Assembly (NCBI GenBank): GCA_025504975.1
Contig: JANUWI010000003.1
Coordinates: 3,100,001 to 3,164,000, forward strand
Direction of reading: 5' to 3'
Origin: Plenodomus lindquistii
Lineage: Eukaryota; Ascomycota; Dothideomycetes; Pleosporales; Leptosphaeriaceae
Length of the DNA: 64,000 bases
In this document: in pieces, positions 33,287 to 43,357 of the stretch
Layout: each line of letters starts with the position of its first letter
Numbering within the stretch: position 1 is the stretch's first letter
The notes under the pieces: model-generated
Told to the model about the DNA's origin: nothing
What the model saw: the letters and a program-made list of their open reading frames with translations, nothing else
Databases searched by the model: none
Translations under genes and position numbers: made by a program

Positions 33287-33661
33287 GGCTGCGGTTGCTG
33301 AGGGTGGTAACGAAAGTGGGTGGTGGTTGAGAGTGTGAGTGATTGGGCGAGTGTTGGGTGGAAGAAGAAGAATCGATCAAAAGAAAGGCGCAGAGGAGAT
33401 TCTTATGACTGTGCGGGCTGGGTCCAAGCACCGCAGTGAGGTGAGTATCAAGTGAACGAGAGGTCCGAGCATAGCGCGATGCAAACACTTCTGCCACGCA
33501 GGGAAGGTGCAAACGCGACACTGCCACTAGGAGAAGGAAAACACGGTTCGTATTGATTACTTAATGAGTGGCAGTTACTGCATAAGAGCAGTTACTAAAT
33601 AAAGAGTAGCAACAAACTGAACGGCCATCTACGAGTGGTGGATCTACAACTCGCACACGAC
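33287..33661. promoter_or_regulatory. Spacer between the two KP4-like genes
   Basis: 375 bases holding the promoter of copy A and the 3' end of copy B. No further ORF is supported. Confidence 0.5.
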
Positions 33662-34427
33662 TCAACTCAAGACACACTTCAAATCCTTGCATTGCCTGGG
33701 CTTCTGAGGTCCATCCTTCTCGAGCTCCCTGCAGACTCCGGGTCCACATGACTTTTGGACAAAGTTCATTGTGACCTGACCCGTGCCAATGTTGTTGCCT
33801 GGATGGACAGGGTTGCTGCCGCAATCTGTTGACCATTAGTATCAAAACCCTAAATGATGTGAACCATTGGAAGGCAACACAACACGTACTCTTGCAACCT
33901 CGGCTCACGAGCTTAGCGACCATCTCCTTGACCCTCTTGCCCTTGACTTTCTCGTCCTTCTTCTTCATATTGTTGGCGAAGACGCAAAGCCCTGGGTCCG
34001 TATCCAGACGGACAAATTCCCAGTACGAACAAGGCGCACAGGCGATCTTCTCGCCGTTGCCGTATTCGGCGTCGTCGGCTAGTAAAAGACGTCAGTCATC
34101 AAAATGTTTTCAGGATTGGAACAGCAAATGCGACGCACGGATGGTGTTGATCAATTTCAGGACATCTTTGCTGTTGGACTTGCAGGTGTCGCACATGCGG
34201 CTTCCCCTGCAGTTGATACCAAGCGCTCTCTTGGGAAGCGCCATGTTCTCGGAAACGCCGTTGATGTCGCTCTCGTCAATGTCGGGGGCATAAGTAAAAT
34301 CATCTGTTCACTCGTTAGAAAATGTAAATCCAAACGGGGGAGACATCGACGACATACCAGTGGGCACTGCAGACACGAGAGCCAGCGAGGAAAAGAGGAC
34401 AACGATGTGTGCGACTGAAAGCTTCAT
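33662..34427 (-). CDS. KP4-like killer-toxin-fold secreted protein, copy B
   Basis: Four exons, 34427-34358, 34303-34139, 34078-33890 and 33825-33662, 195 residues. The introns sit at the same phase-1 positions as in copy A, so the two arose by tandem duplication. Residues 1-20 are a signal peptide. The pro-region ends in PKR, a Kex2-like site, just before ALGINCRG. The mature domain has NGEKIAC, GLCVFANN, CGSNP and GQVTMNFV landmarks. It differs from copy A in a Lys-rich middle (MKKKDEKVKGKR), loss of the extra cysteines between IAC and GLC, and a C-terminal extension carrying two more cysteines. Divergence is considerable, so the duplication is not recent. The copy looks intact. Function as toxin, antifungal or host effector is unknown. 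Confidence 0.9.
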
Positions 34428-34828
34428 GGTTATGATAGGTAATGACTGTTGACTGTTGACTGTTGACTGTTTGTAGGTTGGAAGATGTAGAAGATGCTTG
34501 GTGCTGGATACAAGAAAGGAGGTGAGTGTTGGAGTGCTACATATACATGTGTGGTCAACAATGAGGAGGCATCTACGCGCTCCAGGCGTCCGTAGATTTG
34601 GTGCATCTGGATTGTATATTGTTGATCGTTATTGAGCTTGTTCCCTTGTGTGGACTCGACGCTTTGTGCGAGTTACTTGTTCATTATACAGTCTAACCAA
34701 GTTCTTTGTCCATGCGAAGAAGCTCTCATTTAACAAGTCTCCTGCCCAACTAGATAGCACGGAAACAAGCAGATTCAAGATTACTAGAACGAGTTCTTTG
34801 TTATCTTGTATGCACCGATTGTCTACTC
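34428..34828. promoter_or_regulatory. Promoter of KP4-like copy B, with a heptamer repeat
   Basis: A (GACTGTT)n repeat of about four units lies at 34444-34471, only 17 bases upstream of the start codon of copy B, and so within the likely leader. The rest is the 3' flank of the isochorismatase gene. Confidence 0.5.
34444..34471. repeat. (GACTGTT)n tandem repeat in the leader of KP4-like copy B
   Basis: Four near-perfect GACTGTT units. Repeat number could vary between isolates and alter the 5' leader. Confidence 0.65.
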
Positions 34829-35476
34829 TCATGTGGCAGTGGCCGATGGCTTCCACAACTCCCAGGGTACTATCTCAGCGCCTGCACTCTCCAGCTGAGA
34901 CTCCACCTCCTCTTCGATAGTTTCTGCTTTCTTGCCATCCACATCATAAGTAGAGTGCGCACCTTTCAACAAGATAACGTTGAACCCAGCGGCTAGCGCA
35001 CCTCTGCAAGTCGAAAGCACGCAGCATTCACTTTGTATCCCGAACGCTACAATCGTCTCTACACCCTCATCTTTCAGCTGGGCTGCAAGTTGCGGATTGG
35101 ACTCAAAAGTGTCCCCTAGGTGCATTTGTCAGAATTTTCAGGATCAACATAAAGTCTCAAAAGTCCAGTGTAGCTTACGGACGTCCTTCGATACCAATCT
35201 CTCCCATCTGGTCTGGTCTCGTGGCTTGAATACCAGCTCCCACGGTTTGCTTCCTTTCACCAAAGGTCCTTTTTCAGCAACCTCCTCGTGTTGCACAAAC
35301 ACAACGTCCAAATTCGATGTTCCACCGTGTTCGCCAGCCGCGTCGATGACTTTGCGTGCTCTTTGAAGGATCGTGGTTCCAGCTACTCGGATACGTTCCG
35401 TGTGTGGTATTTCGGTCGTCGCATTTTGCGCCAGTGCGACTTGGATGTCGATCACGAAAAGTGCGGTACGTGCCAT
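34829..35476 (-). CDS. Isochorismatase-family cysteine hydrolase
   Basis: Two exons, 35476-35179 and 35115-34829 (63-base intron), 194 residues. The fold is indicated by ALFVIDIQ with catalytic Asp10, a Lys in the KPRDQTRWERL segment, GIQSECCVLST with the probable nucleophile Cys131, and the RGALAAGFNVILLKGAHST strand-helix near the end. Such enzymes hydrolyse isochorismate or small amides. In Verticillium and Phytophthora, secreted members lower host salicylate. This one has no signal peptide, so unconventional secretion or an intracellular role must be assumed. It shares strand with the two KP4-like genes and is 401 bases from copy B. The three could be co-expressed, but nothing in the sequence proves it. 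Substrate unknown. Confidence 0.86.
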
Positions 35477-35858
35477 GATGCTTTCTGCGCTTAGAGCTGG
35501 AGATCGTGATCTATGGAAGTGCGAAAGTTTCCATGAGATTTTCGCATGTCAAATGTAGTGCGCGTGAGTCATTGCTTCTTAAGCAGCGGCCAACCCTACC
35601 ACCCGTTAATACCCTAGACTATGTGAAGTAGTCCGTGTTTATCTAGTCCCTTACTTACTCTCAGAGCATGCATTTTAAGCCTACATAGCAGTAAGAGGAT
35701 GACAAGGGTAGGTATATCTAAGAACGTGTCGTCTCTACCAGTTCTGAAGAATACACGTAAATCCTGGGGTCTTTGCGAGACCTCAAAATATATTGTAATG
35801 GCTGTAACGAACTAAGCTCGGAGCCGAAGGCATTCAAAGGATAAAAACAACCTTCCCT
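35477..35858. other. Intergenic, isochorismatase promoter side
   Basis: No ORF or repeat is supported. AT content rises toward the MITE at 35859. Confidence 0.45.
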
Positions 35859-36094
35859 TACGAAGGAGCTCGTATTTATTGTGTCCCTATTTCAAGTTAA
35901 TCGCATGACGCGTGAGCCTATACAGCACCAGGGAGATAATAAACACACCTAGGGAAAGTGAATAATTATTTTAATTACCCTAGAAAATACATGTAATATA
36001 TAAAGATTTTAAGCCTTAATTTTAGTGCGTTGTGGTGGCTACGGCGAACGGCGATTATGACGGTGGTGAATCGATAAATACAAGCTCTATCGTA
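35859..36094. mobile_element. MITE copy 2 (degenerate, AT-shifted)
   Basis: The left end reads TACGAAGGAGCTCGTATTTA and the right end, reverse-complemented, TACGATAGAGCTTGTATTTA. Length (236 bp) matches copy 1 (239 bp). The internal block GCATGACGCGTGAGCCTA and a later AGGGAGATAATAAAC align with copy 1 in the same orientation. Many differences are C-to-T or G-to-A relative to copy 1, as expected from repeat-induced point mutation or simple decay. Confidence 0.8.
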
Positions 36095-37730
36095 TGTATC
36101 AGAGAGTGCCATGTCTCCCTTGAGCCTGAAGCAACATGTTTCTATTCACTTGCTCAGCAATCTTATTCCGTATCGACCCGGTATTGTATCAGATCGAGCG
36201 GTCAGATCAAACCGTCAAACGAATCGGACTCGCATCCAGGGAGACCAAGAATCTGCATCATAAAAACACTCTCACAACTTAACAATTACGCAAAATAATC
36301 GCACCATATTGGAGAAATCGCAGAATTCCCCAGAAAAAACACTCTCCTCTCCAATACCAGATAAGACTCCATCATCTATTCGCATTTTCCTCATCGTCCT
36401 TACAATGATGATTGAAGCGTACGAAGTACTTTGTACCTTTGTACCTTTCTCTCGGGTCAGCATCCCCCCCACCAAACCACCATTTATCCCCCCACCCACC
36501 ATATCGCCGTCGCCCACCCCCCAAACTCCATCTGATCCTCCCCTTGCGCTCTACTACACCGGACGCAGGACTTCGCGCACCCCTTGACATTGCAGCATGC
36601 ATGTCTCGCTTACACTTACATGTCTCAGCCTCACTCCCACTTAGCCTCGTTGCCTTACCCGCACGCATAGCCCTGCATCAAGTCTCCAAAAAGAAGGCAA
36701 ACAAACCACCAACACGACGTGTCAATCGCGGCAGTGTTCGTCATTGGTCCGTGGGAGTTTTAGCTGGAGGGGATGCGGGCGGGGTGTGTGATTGGTTGGC
36801 GAGTTGACTCTCGTCTATATAGTCTTGTACTGTACTGGAAAACGCAGGAGGGACATCGAAGGGGGGAAGGGGGGTTGGATGATTGGATACATGTCCCCGT
36901 TATTGCGCAAGTTCTCAAACAGTTTCACGGCGTTGAGACTCGATCTGGGTAGACTGCGGAGGGCGTAGAGGACTGAAACAAGTGTGCTCGTGTACCGGTA
37001 GTCCTAGTCCTTCTCCTGCATAAACTCTAACTAACGCCTTAACGGCCAGCCCCATCACATCCGATGGTCTATGCATGTGTCCTCTGAGCCAGCCACCAGC
37101 TTTGCACATCTACACCTAACAAAGCATACATTCCGCCATCATAGTTTCAAATCCGAAAACGCAAGAAATCTATCCTCCGTCCCGCGCAAAAGGACCGCAG
37201 ATTTGAGGTGCGTCCGGTGAATGGCCCTCGTCTCAGGAAAAATCTGCTCCACCGTTGTGGTTTTGGATTTCGCAAGGTGGTGGGAGGTGGGATGTGGGCT
37301 GTGTTTTGTAGGCGGGCTGTGCTGGGGTATTGGTTTCTGAAAGTGGGCGCAGTTGATGGTGCGTCGATGGGTTAGTTGAATGTTGAGCACATGGCAGCTC
37401 AGCCAGTGGTATCAGAGTCGCTGTTTAACAATGTCCCTCTTGTCGATGATTGAGCAAGTACGCGTGTAGCTAAACTAAGAATTGCGCTTATGAAGAGGAT
37501 GTTCTCAAGTAGTCAAGATGAAGTGCTATGACAAGAGAAGACTGAGAAAGCAATGGTGTTCTAAAGTAACGACGAGCTGCTTTTGAGTCAAATAATATAT
37601 ATTCCCTCTAAAATAAAGCCGAAATCTCCTATACGTATCTGAAGCGACTGGGTATCAATATGGAAAGTGCACAATATAAACAGTTCCTTGCGACGATGTG
37701 AGCGAGCGTCAGTCCACCAACGCCATGCCA
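36095..37730. other. 1.6 kb intergenic, no gene seen
   Basis: Short ORFs on both strands, none convincing; the plus strand from 36400 to 36700 is C-rich and gives Pro/Ser-rich shadows. This is the 3' flank of the C2H2 gene to the right. Confidence 0.5.
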
Positions 37731-39290
37731 TCACTCTTCCTCCGACTCTTCATCCTCACTCCCCACACACCCATACCTTCGCGGTCTCCCATCCCCAATA
37801 CTCCACTCTCCACCCTCGTTCTTAATCAGCCCTTCCTCCAGCAAATACTGCTCTAGTCCCAGATCCGTACGCCACTGCGAAAAATCACGCATATCCGCTC
37901 CATCCCTGCTACCCTTCTCAAGGTGCGATCCAACATGATCCATACGCTCAGCCCAAGACGTTGGACCACTGAAGTTTTTAGGACAAAACAAACATGACGA
38001 TTGCTGTGGCGCGGTGCGGAGTTCGTGGTAACATCGCGTCTGGTGGTCTGTGAGATTGTCTTCGGTGACGGGGAAGGTTGCGTGTAAGGATGAACGTGCG
38101 AGTTTGTCTTTGATGGGTGCAGCATGCATGCGACGGAGGTGTTGGCGGAAAAGGTCCATGCGGTTGAAGTCGTTGTGGTAGAGAGAGTCTGCGTCCTTGG
38201 GGTCGGTGGTGGGCGCGCAGATGTCGCAGCGCCAGAAGCCGATTTTAATGTGCTGAGTTGAGACGTGGCGTTTCCATTCGTTCTTGGATACGAAGTTGGA
38301 GTCGCATCCGTATGGGGCTAAGGGGCATGGAAATGAACGGCGGTCTTCGATGGCGAGGGGTACCTTGGTGGCTGACTTTGAAGCGTTGGAAGCTCGTCGG
38401 CTTCGCTTTGTTGAGCTGGAGGAGCTGGAGATGACGGAGTTGTTGCGCTTTTGCACACGACGCTTAGTTACGCGGTTGGAGCTGCCTGCGGAGGCGGACG
38501 ACTTCTTTCGTCTAGGCGGCCGGCTGGTGGGCTTGTAGTCCGAGTCGGAGGCGGGCTCTTCGGGGAACTCGGTAGGCTGGACTGATTCTGCATCTCGCAC
38601 CGAGTACCCGATGCCCGAATCCGCATAGTGCATACTGGCCGAGGATGTCTCAGGTTTGGTGACAGCAGACTCATGGTTATATCCGCTCTCTTGCTCAAAT
38701 GCTACGGTTTCAATGTCTTCAATGTCTTCGACCCCTTCGCTGATGGCTTCCGACTTTAGCACATGGTGTTCGATTTCAAGCTCTCGAGGATTGACCACAT
38801 TGTGAGATGTAACGTGTCCTAAGTGATACGCTCCACTGTAGAACGGCTCTGTCGAAGTGTACAGATGTTGCGAGTACTCAATGGGACTGCTGTACATGTC
38901 CGTGTAATACGCAGGGGGTGAGCGAACCTCGCACTGGCTCGCATGACTGGAGAGACCAGAAGTCGAAGTGCAATCTGGGGATGCTTTTCGCGTCATGTCT
39001 ACAACCGGCCATTGCTGTATGTATTGTCTATTGTATGGCGAGGGTAACGGTGTCTTGGCGTAAAGCATATGAGCATGGAACGGCCTTTGATCGTATATGA
39101 ATCGTTGCATCGGTCGTAGACTGACCATACCATTGTCCGACTCGTCAGAGTAGTCGCTGCTTTGGCCGAACGTCATGGCAGGTTCTTTGTATAGTGGTAT
39201 ATGGTAGTCTTGTTCCACTGACCAAACATTACAACCCGGTTCTTCCACACCGTATATTTGAGGTAGGTCCCTGTACTGGTTGTTCTCCAT
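37731..39290 (-). CDS. C2H2 zinc-finger protein (putative transcription factor)
   Basis: Single exon, 519 residues, ATG at 39290. The N-terminal 230 residues are acidic and rich in Ser, Tyr and Pro. A basic region follows (RPPRRKKSSASAGSS, VTKRRVQKR, STKRSRRASNASK), a likely bipartite nuclear localisation signal. The finger block begins near residue 315: CPLAPYGCDSNFVSKNEWKRH, then GFWRCDIC with two His further on (FRQHLRRMH), then SCLFCPKNF and MDHVGSHL. The first finger and the WxC after it resemble those of the two C2H2 proteins at 48-56 kb. The C-terminal tail is very acidic. DNA-binding targets are unknown. Its own paralogues nearby suggest a family expanded in this lineage, which is inference. 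Confidence 0.88.
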   Translation of the reverse strand: MENNQYRDLPQIYGVEEPGCNVWSVEQDYHIPLYKEPAMTFGQSSDYSDESDNGMVSLRPMQRFIYDQRPFHAHMLYAKTPLPSPYNRQYIQQWPVVDMTRKASPDCTSTSGLSSHASQCEVRSPPAYYTDMYSSPIEYSQHLYTSTEPFYSGAYHLGHVTSHNVVNPRELEIEHHVLKSEAISEGVEDIEDIETVAFEQESGYNHESAVTKPETSSASMHYADSGIGYSVRDAESVQPTEFPEEPASDSDYKPTSRPPRRKKSSASAGSSNRVTKRRVQKRNNSVISSSSSSTKRSRRASNASKSATKVPLAIEDRRSFPCPLAPYGCDSNFVSKNEWKRHVSTQHIKIGFWRCDICAPTTDPKDADSLYHNDFNRMDLFRQHLRRMHAAPIKDKLARSSLHATFPVTEDNLTDHQTRCYHELRTAPQQSSCLFCPKNFSGPTSWAERMDHVGSHLEKGSRDGADMRDFSQWRTDLGLEQYLLEEGLIKNEGGEWSIGDGRPRRYGCVGSEDEESEEE

Positions 39291-41778
39291 TTTGGAGTTT
39301 GCGCGAGATGATACGAAGTAGTGGGAAATGCCGACGTTATTGTTGGCTACAAATCTCAGACCGAGGAATAGTTGTTTGGGCCAGTAGCATGTATGCTAAA
39401 CGTGTTTGTTAGGATGGAGTTCTCTAAGTCTGAAGAATGGGGTCTTACCTCAATGTCTCATTGATATGTCTTCACTATTATGTCTGCCGGGCTCGATATA
39501 TGGTAGTCAAGATAGACCACATGTACGTAGATGCTAGAACTTGATCCAATGAGTGGTTGTATGACAGAAAAGGCGGAGCAAGTAGTACAAGGTGGAGTGC
39601 CCAGGCAGCAAAGTCAAAATCTTGATATCAGACTGCACTGCCCACAGTCCGGTGAACTCTAGTCCTCTTGAGTCTCCATGGTTTTGCCCTATTTTATGGT
39701 GTATACCTCGCAGAGCCGCATTGCCCTAGCCCTCGTTTTGATTGGTGAACACCAAACTAGGATGACCCCTCAACTCGGCCACACAGAATCACAGCTGCAA
39801 AAGCCCCCTGCATGCGTCGCATGGATTGACCGGTGGTCATGTTGGTGCCTCGACAGCCACCACCATCCCATACGTGGGCGCTGGCGTTTGGCTTTGGCCG
39901 CCAAAGCGGATAGGACCAAGCCCCCCACCCCCCGAACGAGGCCCCGGAAACAAAAGGAAATTAAATCATAGAAGAGTCGATCGCTAGTCCATGGCGATAA
40001 CATAACTGACAGAGGTGCTTTGGGATGCGTCCGAGGGATTGGAGGATTCGCTAAAGCCTGGAGCCATCGATCCGGACCATGTGGGTACGGTGGAGGACCA
40101 GGGTACCGCTCCACGAGTTCCTCTTTTGGGGCCAGAAAGAGAGTGTGAGCTGATAAACAGACACAAGGAGTCGATGATCCCGATCACCGACCTGCTGTGT
40201 AGATTGGCGGAATCACCATCCTAGAGCAGCCTACAGGGTTACTGTCCATAGATAGATACTCGTGCTCCCGCACCTGCAAGAGTGTTCCTCAAAGTCCCGC
40301 GGATGGAGGAAGTTGACGAGGCAGCCCAAGTCCCGATGGCAACATGGCTTTTGTCAAACGAGAACCATGCCGGGCAAATGGCGGTGCAGCATGATGCCCT
40401 ATTGGACCATGAGGCGACTCTTCCAAAGCAGGGCACTAGAACAGGGCGCAGTACTGTCTGCCTGTCTGCCATGGTGCTGTCATGTTTTGCTGCGCAAAGG
40501 GCACATTCTGCGATAGTCGAGTCGATCATGATACTGTAGCTACGTGGTTTCGCGAAGGCAGGTAGACATGGTGCGCCTGGGCTGTTTCGACAGCTGTACG
40601 CACCATCCACCTCTTCTCCTCACCTCTTCGCCGCGGAGCCCTCACACCTCGGGCTTGCGCGAGTCGCGACCGGTTATCAATGCGCTGTTCAACAACACCA
40701 TCGTGGCTTTGGGTTCGGGGCGCATTTGGGGGCGGGAGTATCCCGCACGTTTTGAGACGCTGAGTGGCGGGGAAGCGCGTGGATGGAGGAGGACTATGCG
40801 CAACCTCAACCTGAGCCGAGCTTGTGAGGGACGAGGAGCTCGTGCGCTGCCCCAGGTCCAACAACATCTGGTGACATGCTCGATGCCCCTTGTTACAGCA
40901 TCTGGAGGAGATGAGCGTAATCCACGTCAACGGACGTGCCTCTGCATTGTTGTCGCGTTCGTCATCTGATGTCGGCTCTGCTCAGGGGTGTGTGGATGGA
41001 AGCAACAGGGAATTCGCAATGGTCTGAGCCAATTGCAGCCGACTTCTTGGCGTACATGAAGCACTTCGTCTCCCCGCAGAAGCCGGCCAAGCGTGCGATT
41101 CCACGACAGCCTGCCACCGCCACAGTAACCGCACAGCTGGGACCGGATTGTCATAGAATTTGTCTATCTATCTGGTGGCCGGCGATCTGGTTCGACGCCC
41201 ATGCCCGTGTTGCAACGTGGGGTGTAGGCTGACAGGGCCATAATGCCAGGGGATTAGCCAAAGTCTGGATTGTTAGGGGACAGCGCAGGCGTCCTCGGCG
41301 TGCAGGCAGGCGTGCGTGCGTGCTTACCTAGAAATACATAGTTATACCTATATAATAACTATATAGACTTATACCTAGTACGCGTTATTTATTATAGTAA
41401 AAATAATATTATAGAAAATATATAGATACCTAGTAAATAGAGTTTGCAAGGTGAAAGATCTATCACGTGCTGCTTACGTGAAGTCTACGCACGGCTATAT
41501 TTTGCTCGTGAACACCAAAACCTCGCGCACGGCTAAAAAGTGCATACTTTGCACGGCAATAGCGCCACGTACAGACGTCGTACGGCTTTTAAAAGTAGAT
41601 AGGGAAAAAGCGGCGAGTTTTACGAGTATTTTTAGCTACTTTCCGGCCAGTTTAGAGGGTTTTTGGGGAAATAAAGTTAGTCTGGTTATATATAAGATAC
41701 AGACTCGGCAGGAACGCCCATGCTCCATTTGGCATTGCGGATGCAATGGTGAGATACACATTCACACATGGGGCGGAT
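39291..41778. other. 2.5 kb intergenic with an AT-rich island
   Basis: No gene is supported. Candidate ORFs at 39678-40969 on both strands lack recognisable sequence. An AT-rich, palindrome-filled block lies at 41326-41442, followed by 250 bases of atypical composition up to the EMC3 stop codon. Confidence 0.5.
41326..41442. repeat. AT-rich island, possible decayed transposon
   Basis: The stretch is above 75% A+T in a GC-richer neighbourhood. It contains repeated TACCTA units and palindromes such as CTATATAATAACTATATAG. This resembles RIP-mutated repeat remnants in Dothideomycetes. No terminal repeats or ORF identify a family. Confidence 0.5.
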
Positions 41779-43080
41779 TCACGTCGCAAACTGGGCGACA
41801 AGACGATCCTCGATCCCCTCCAGGATCCACCTGTGCTCAAGCACCTCGAGATTCTCGGCTTCGCTCAAGAATAGCTTGTCGGGATCCTGCTCCGGGCCCA
41901 TCATCCCGCCTGCGCCTCCGTTTGCCATGGCCATCTGTTGCGTGACCTGGTTGGCGGCTAAGAAAAGCACGATCAGCCTATGCCCAAATTGGAATATGCC
42001 TATGTTGACTTGGACATGTACTCACCATTGTTGCTCCCCAGAATAAAGTTATAGACGGGCTGTAGTCCGAACAAAGTCAAAAAGTACCAGGATAGACTGG
42101 AAACCCATCTAACATCTAGGTCCCGCGTGCCCACACCAGACTGAAGCATGGACTTGAATTGAGGCGTCAACGGGAAGGGTAGTTTCACTGTGGATCGACG
42201 TCGGTCAGCAAGTGATGCACAGCGCAGGGCGATGGGAGAGATGGTGAAAGCTTGTGCCGGTAGTCCCGAGAGGGAGGCGTTCGGGAATAGCACGAAGGAG
42301 CGGGCCTTCGCTTCACCACGTCGAAGTGGTCCGCGGTGCCTATTTGAAGAATGCATCCCGGAGGAGCTTCTTCTTCAGGCATAGAATGCGTGATGGACAC
42401 TCCAATCGCCTGAAAAGCAAGCCAAGATGAGCGTAGAAGATAATACAGACTCTCCACAAAGCCCCAAAGGAGCAAACCAGCGTGTGCATGATGCGTCAGA
42501 TGATGACTTACTGATAACAAAGCCCGAGAAGAAGGCATTGATCCAGCCCATGATCAGCGTCTGCGGAATCATCATAGCCATATTCCCCTTCATCATGCCC
42601 ATCATGCCCTCCATGGCTGCAGGGTCACTCATTGGATTTGGCCTGGGCTTGCCCCTCTGCTCTGGCTCCGCCAGAAACTTGCCCTCTTGAAAGGCCTGCA
42701 CCATGTACGCTTTGCGCGTAGCAAAGGCAGAGGGGGAAAGCACGTTGGCGTTTGTGCGCAGGTTCACTCCGCGGATGAGGGAACGCTGCTGGCGGATCTT
42801 GGGGAGGTCGGCTTTCTTGGGTGTGGTTTGCAGGAGCGTCATGGCGTAGTGGCGGAGGATGCCTGTGAGTATCTGGGAAGGGGCTGTTGGCATGGGTGAA
42901 GCACGTGAGGTGCGATTGGGGGTATGCGTACCATGACCACAGTGATGGGGAGCAGAATCCACCAACTATGCAACTGTTAGCCGTCTTCTTCAAACTTCGC
43001 CAGTCCGTCTGTCTGGAGTACGCATCAACATACAAGAGGGCCGGATCTCTGTGGATCGTCTGGACTACTGGCTGTGCCAT
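41779..43080 (-). CDS. EMC3: ER membrane protein complex subunit 3 (EMC3)
   Basis: Five exons: 43080-43034, 42965-42932, 42872-42512, 42187-42026 and 41957-41779, 260 residues. The first membrane segment is built across exons 1-3 (RDPALLFWWILLPITVVM, ILTGILRHY). Next come RSLIRGVNLRTNANVLS, the Met-rich MSDPAAMEGMMGMMKGNMAMM, and the second helix (IMGWINAFFSGFVI). MKLPFPLTPQFKSMLQSG and SSLSWYFLTLFGLQPVYNFIL, the third helix, follow. EMC3 is the YidC/Oxa1-like core that inserts tail-anchored and multipass proteins in the ER. Length equals the family's usual 250-265. Exon 2 is only 34 bases, and intron 3 is 324 bases, far longer than the others. It is divergent from SPC2 with 277 bases between starts. 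Confidence 0.94.
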
Positions 43081-43357
43081 GTTGGCGGTAGTCGCCTGGA
43101 AAAGGGCGGTGCGAAGGTGGAGGTGAGGTGGGAGGCAGGCAGGCAAGGTTGCGATGTGGATGCGTGATGATGAGCTCTCCCGCGCGGAGCCTCAAGCGGC
43201 GGCGGGACTAGGAGCCTGCCAGGGTCCGAATGGAAATGTGTCCACCGACGGCTACAACACACCACACCGCACCACACCGGACTAAACCAAAGGCTGCACA
43301 GTAGCAGGCCTACCAACACAAACATTTGCAAGAGCCAATCCATAGTGCGCATCCACA
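43081..43357. promoter_or_regulatory. Shared divergent promoter of EMC3 and SPC2
   Basis: Only 277 bases separate the two start codons, both genes acting in ER membrane protein biogenesis. A CCAAT pentamer lies at 43335-43339. No TATA box is seen. Co-regulation, for example by the unfolded-protein response, is inference. Confidence 0.45.

Noticed and set aside
40526..40969. Overlapping ORFs on both strands at 40.5-41.0 kb
   Set aside because: Neither translation has recognisable motifs, and no splice pattern improved them.
42185..42538. 117-codon minus-strand ORF
   Set aside because: It lies almost wholly inside EMC3 intron 3; the family sequence on each side splices across it.
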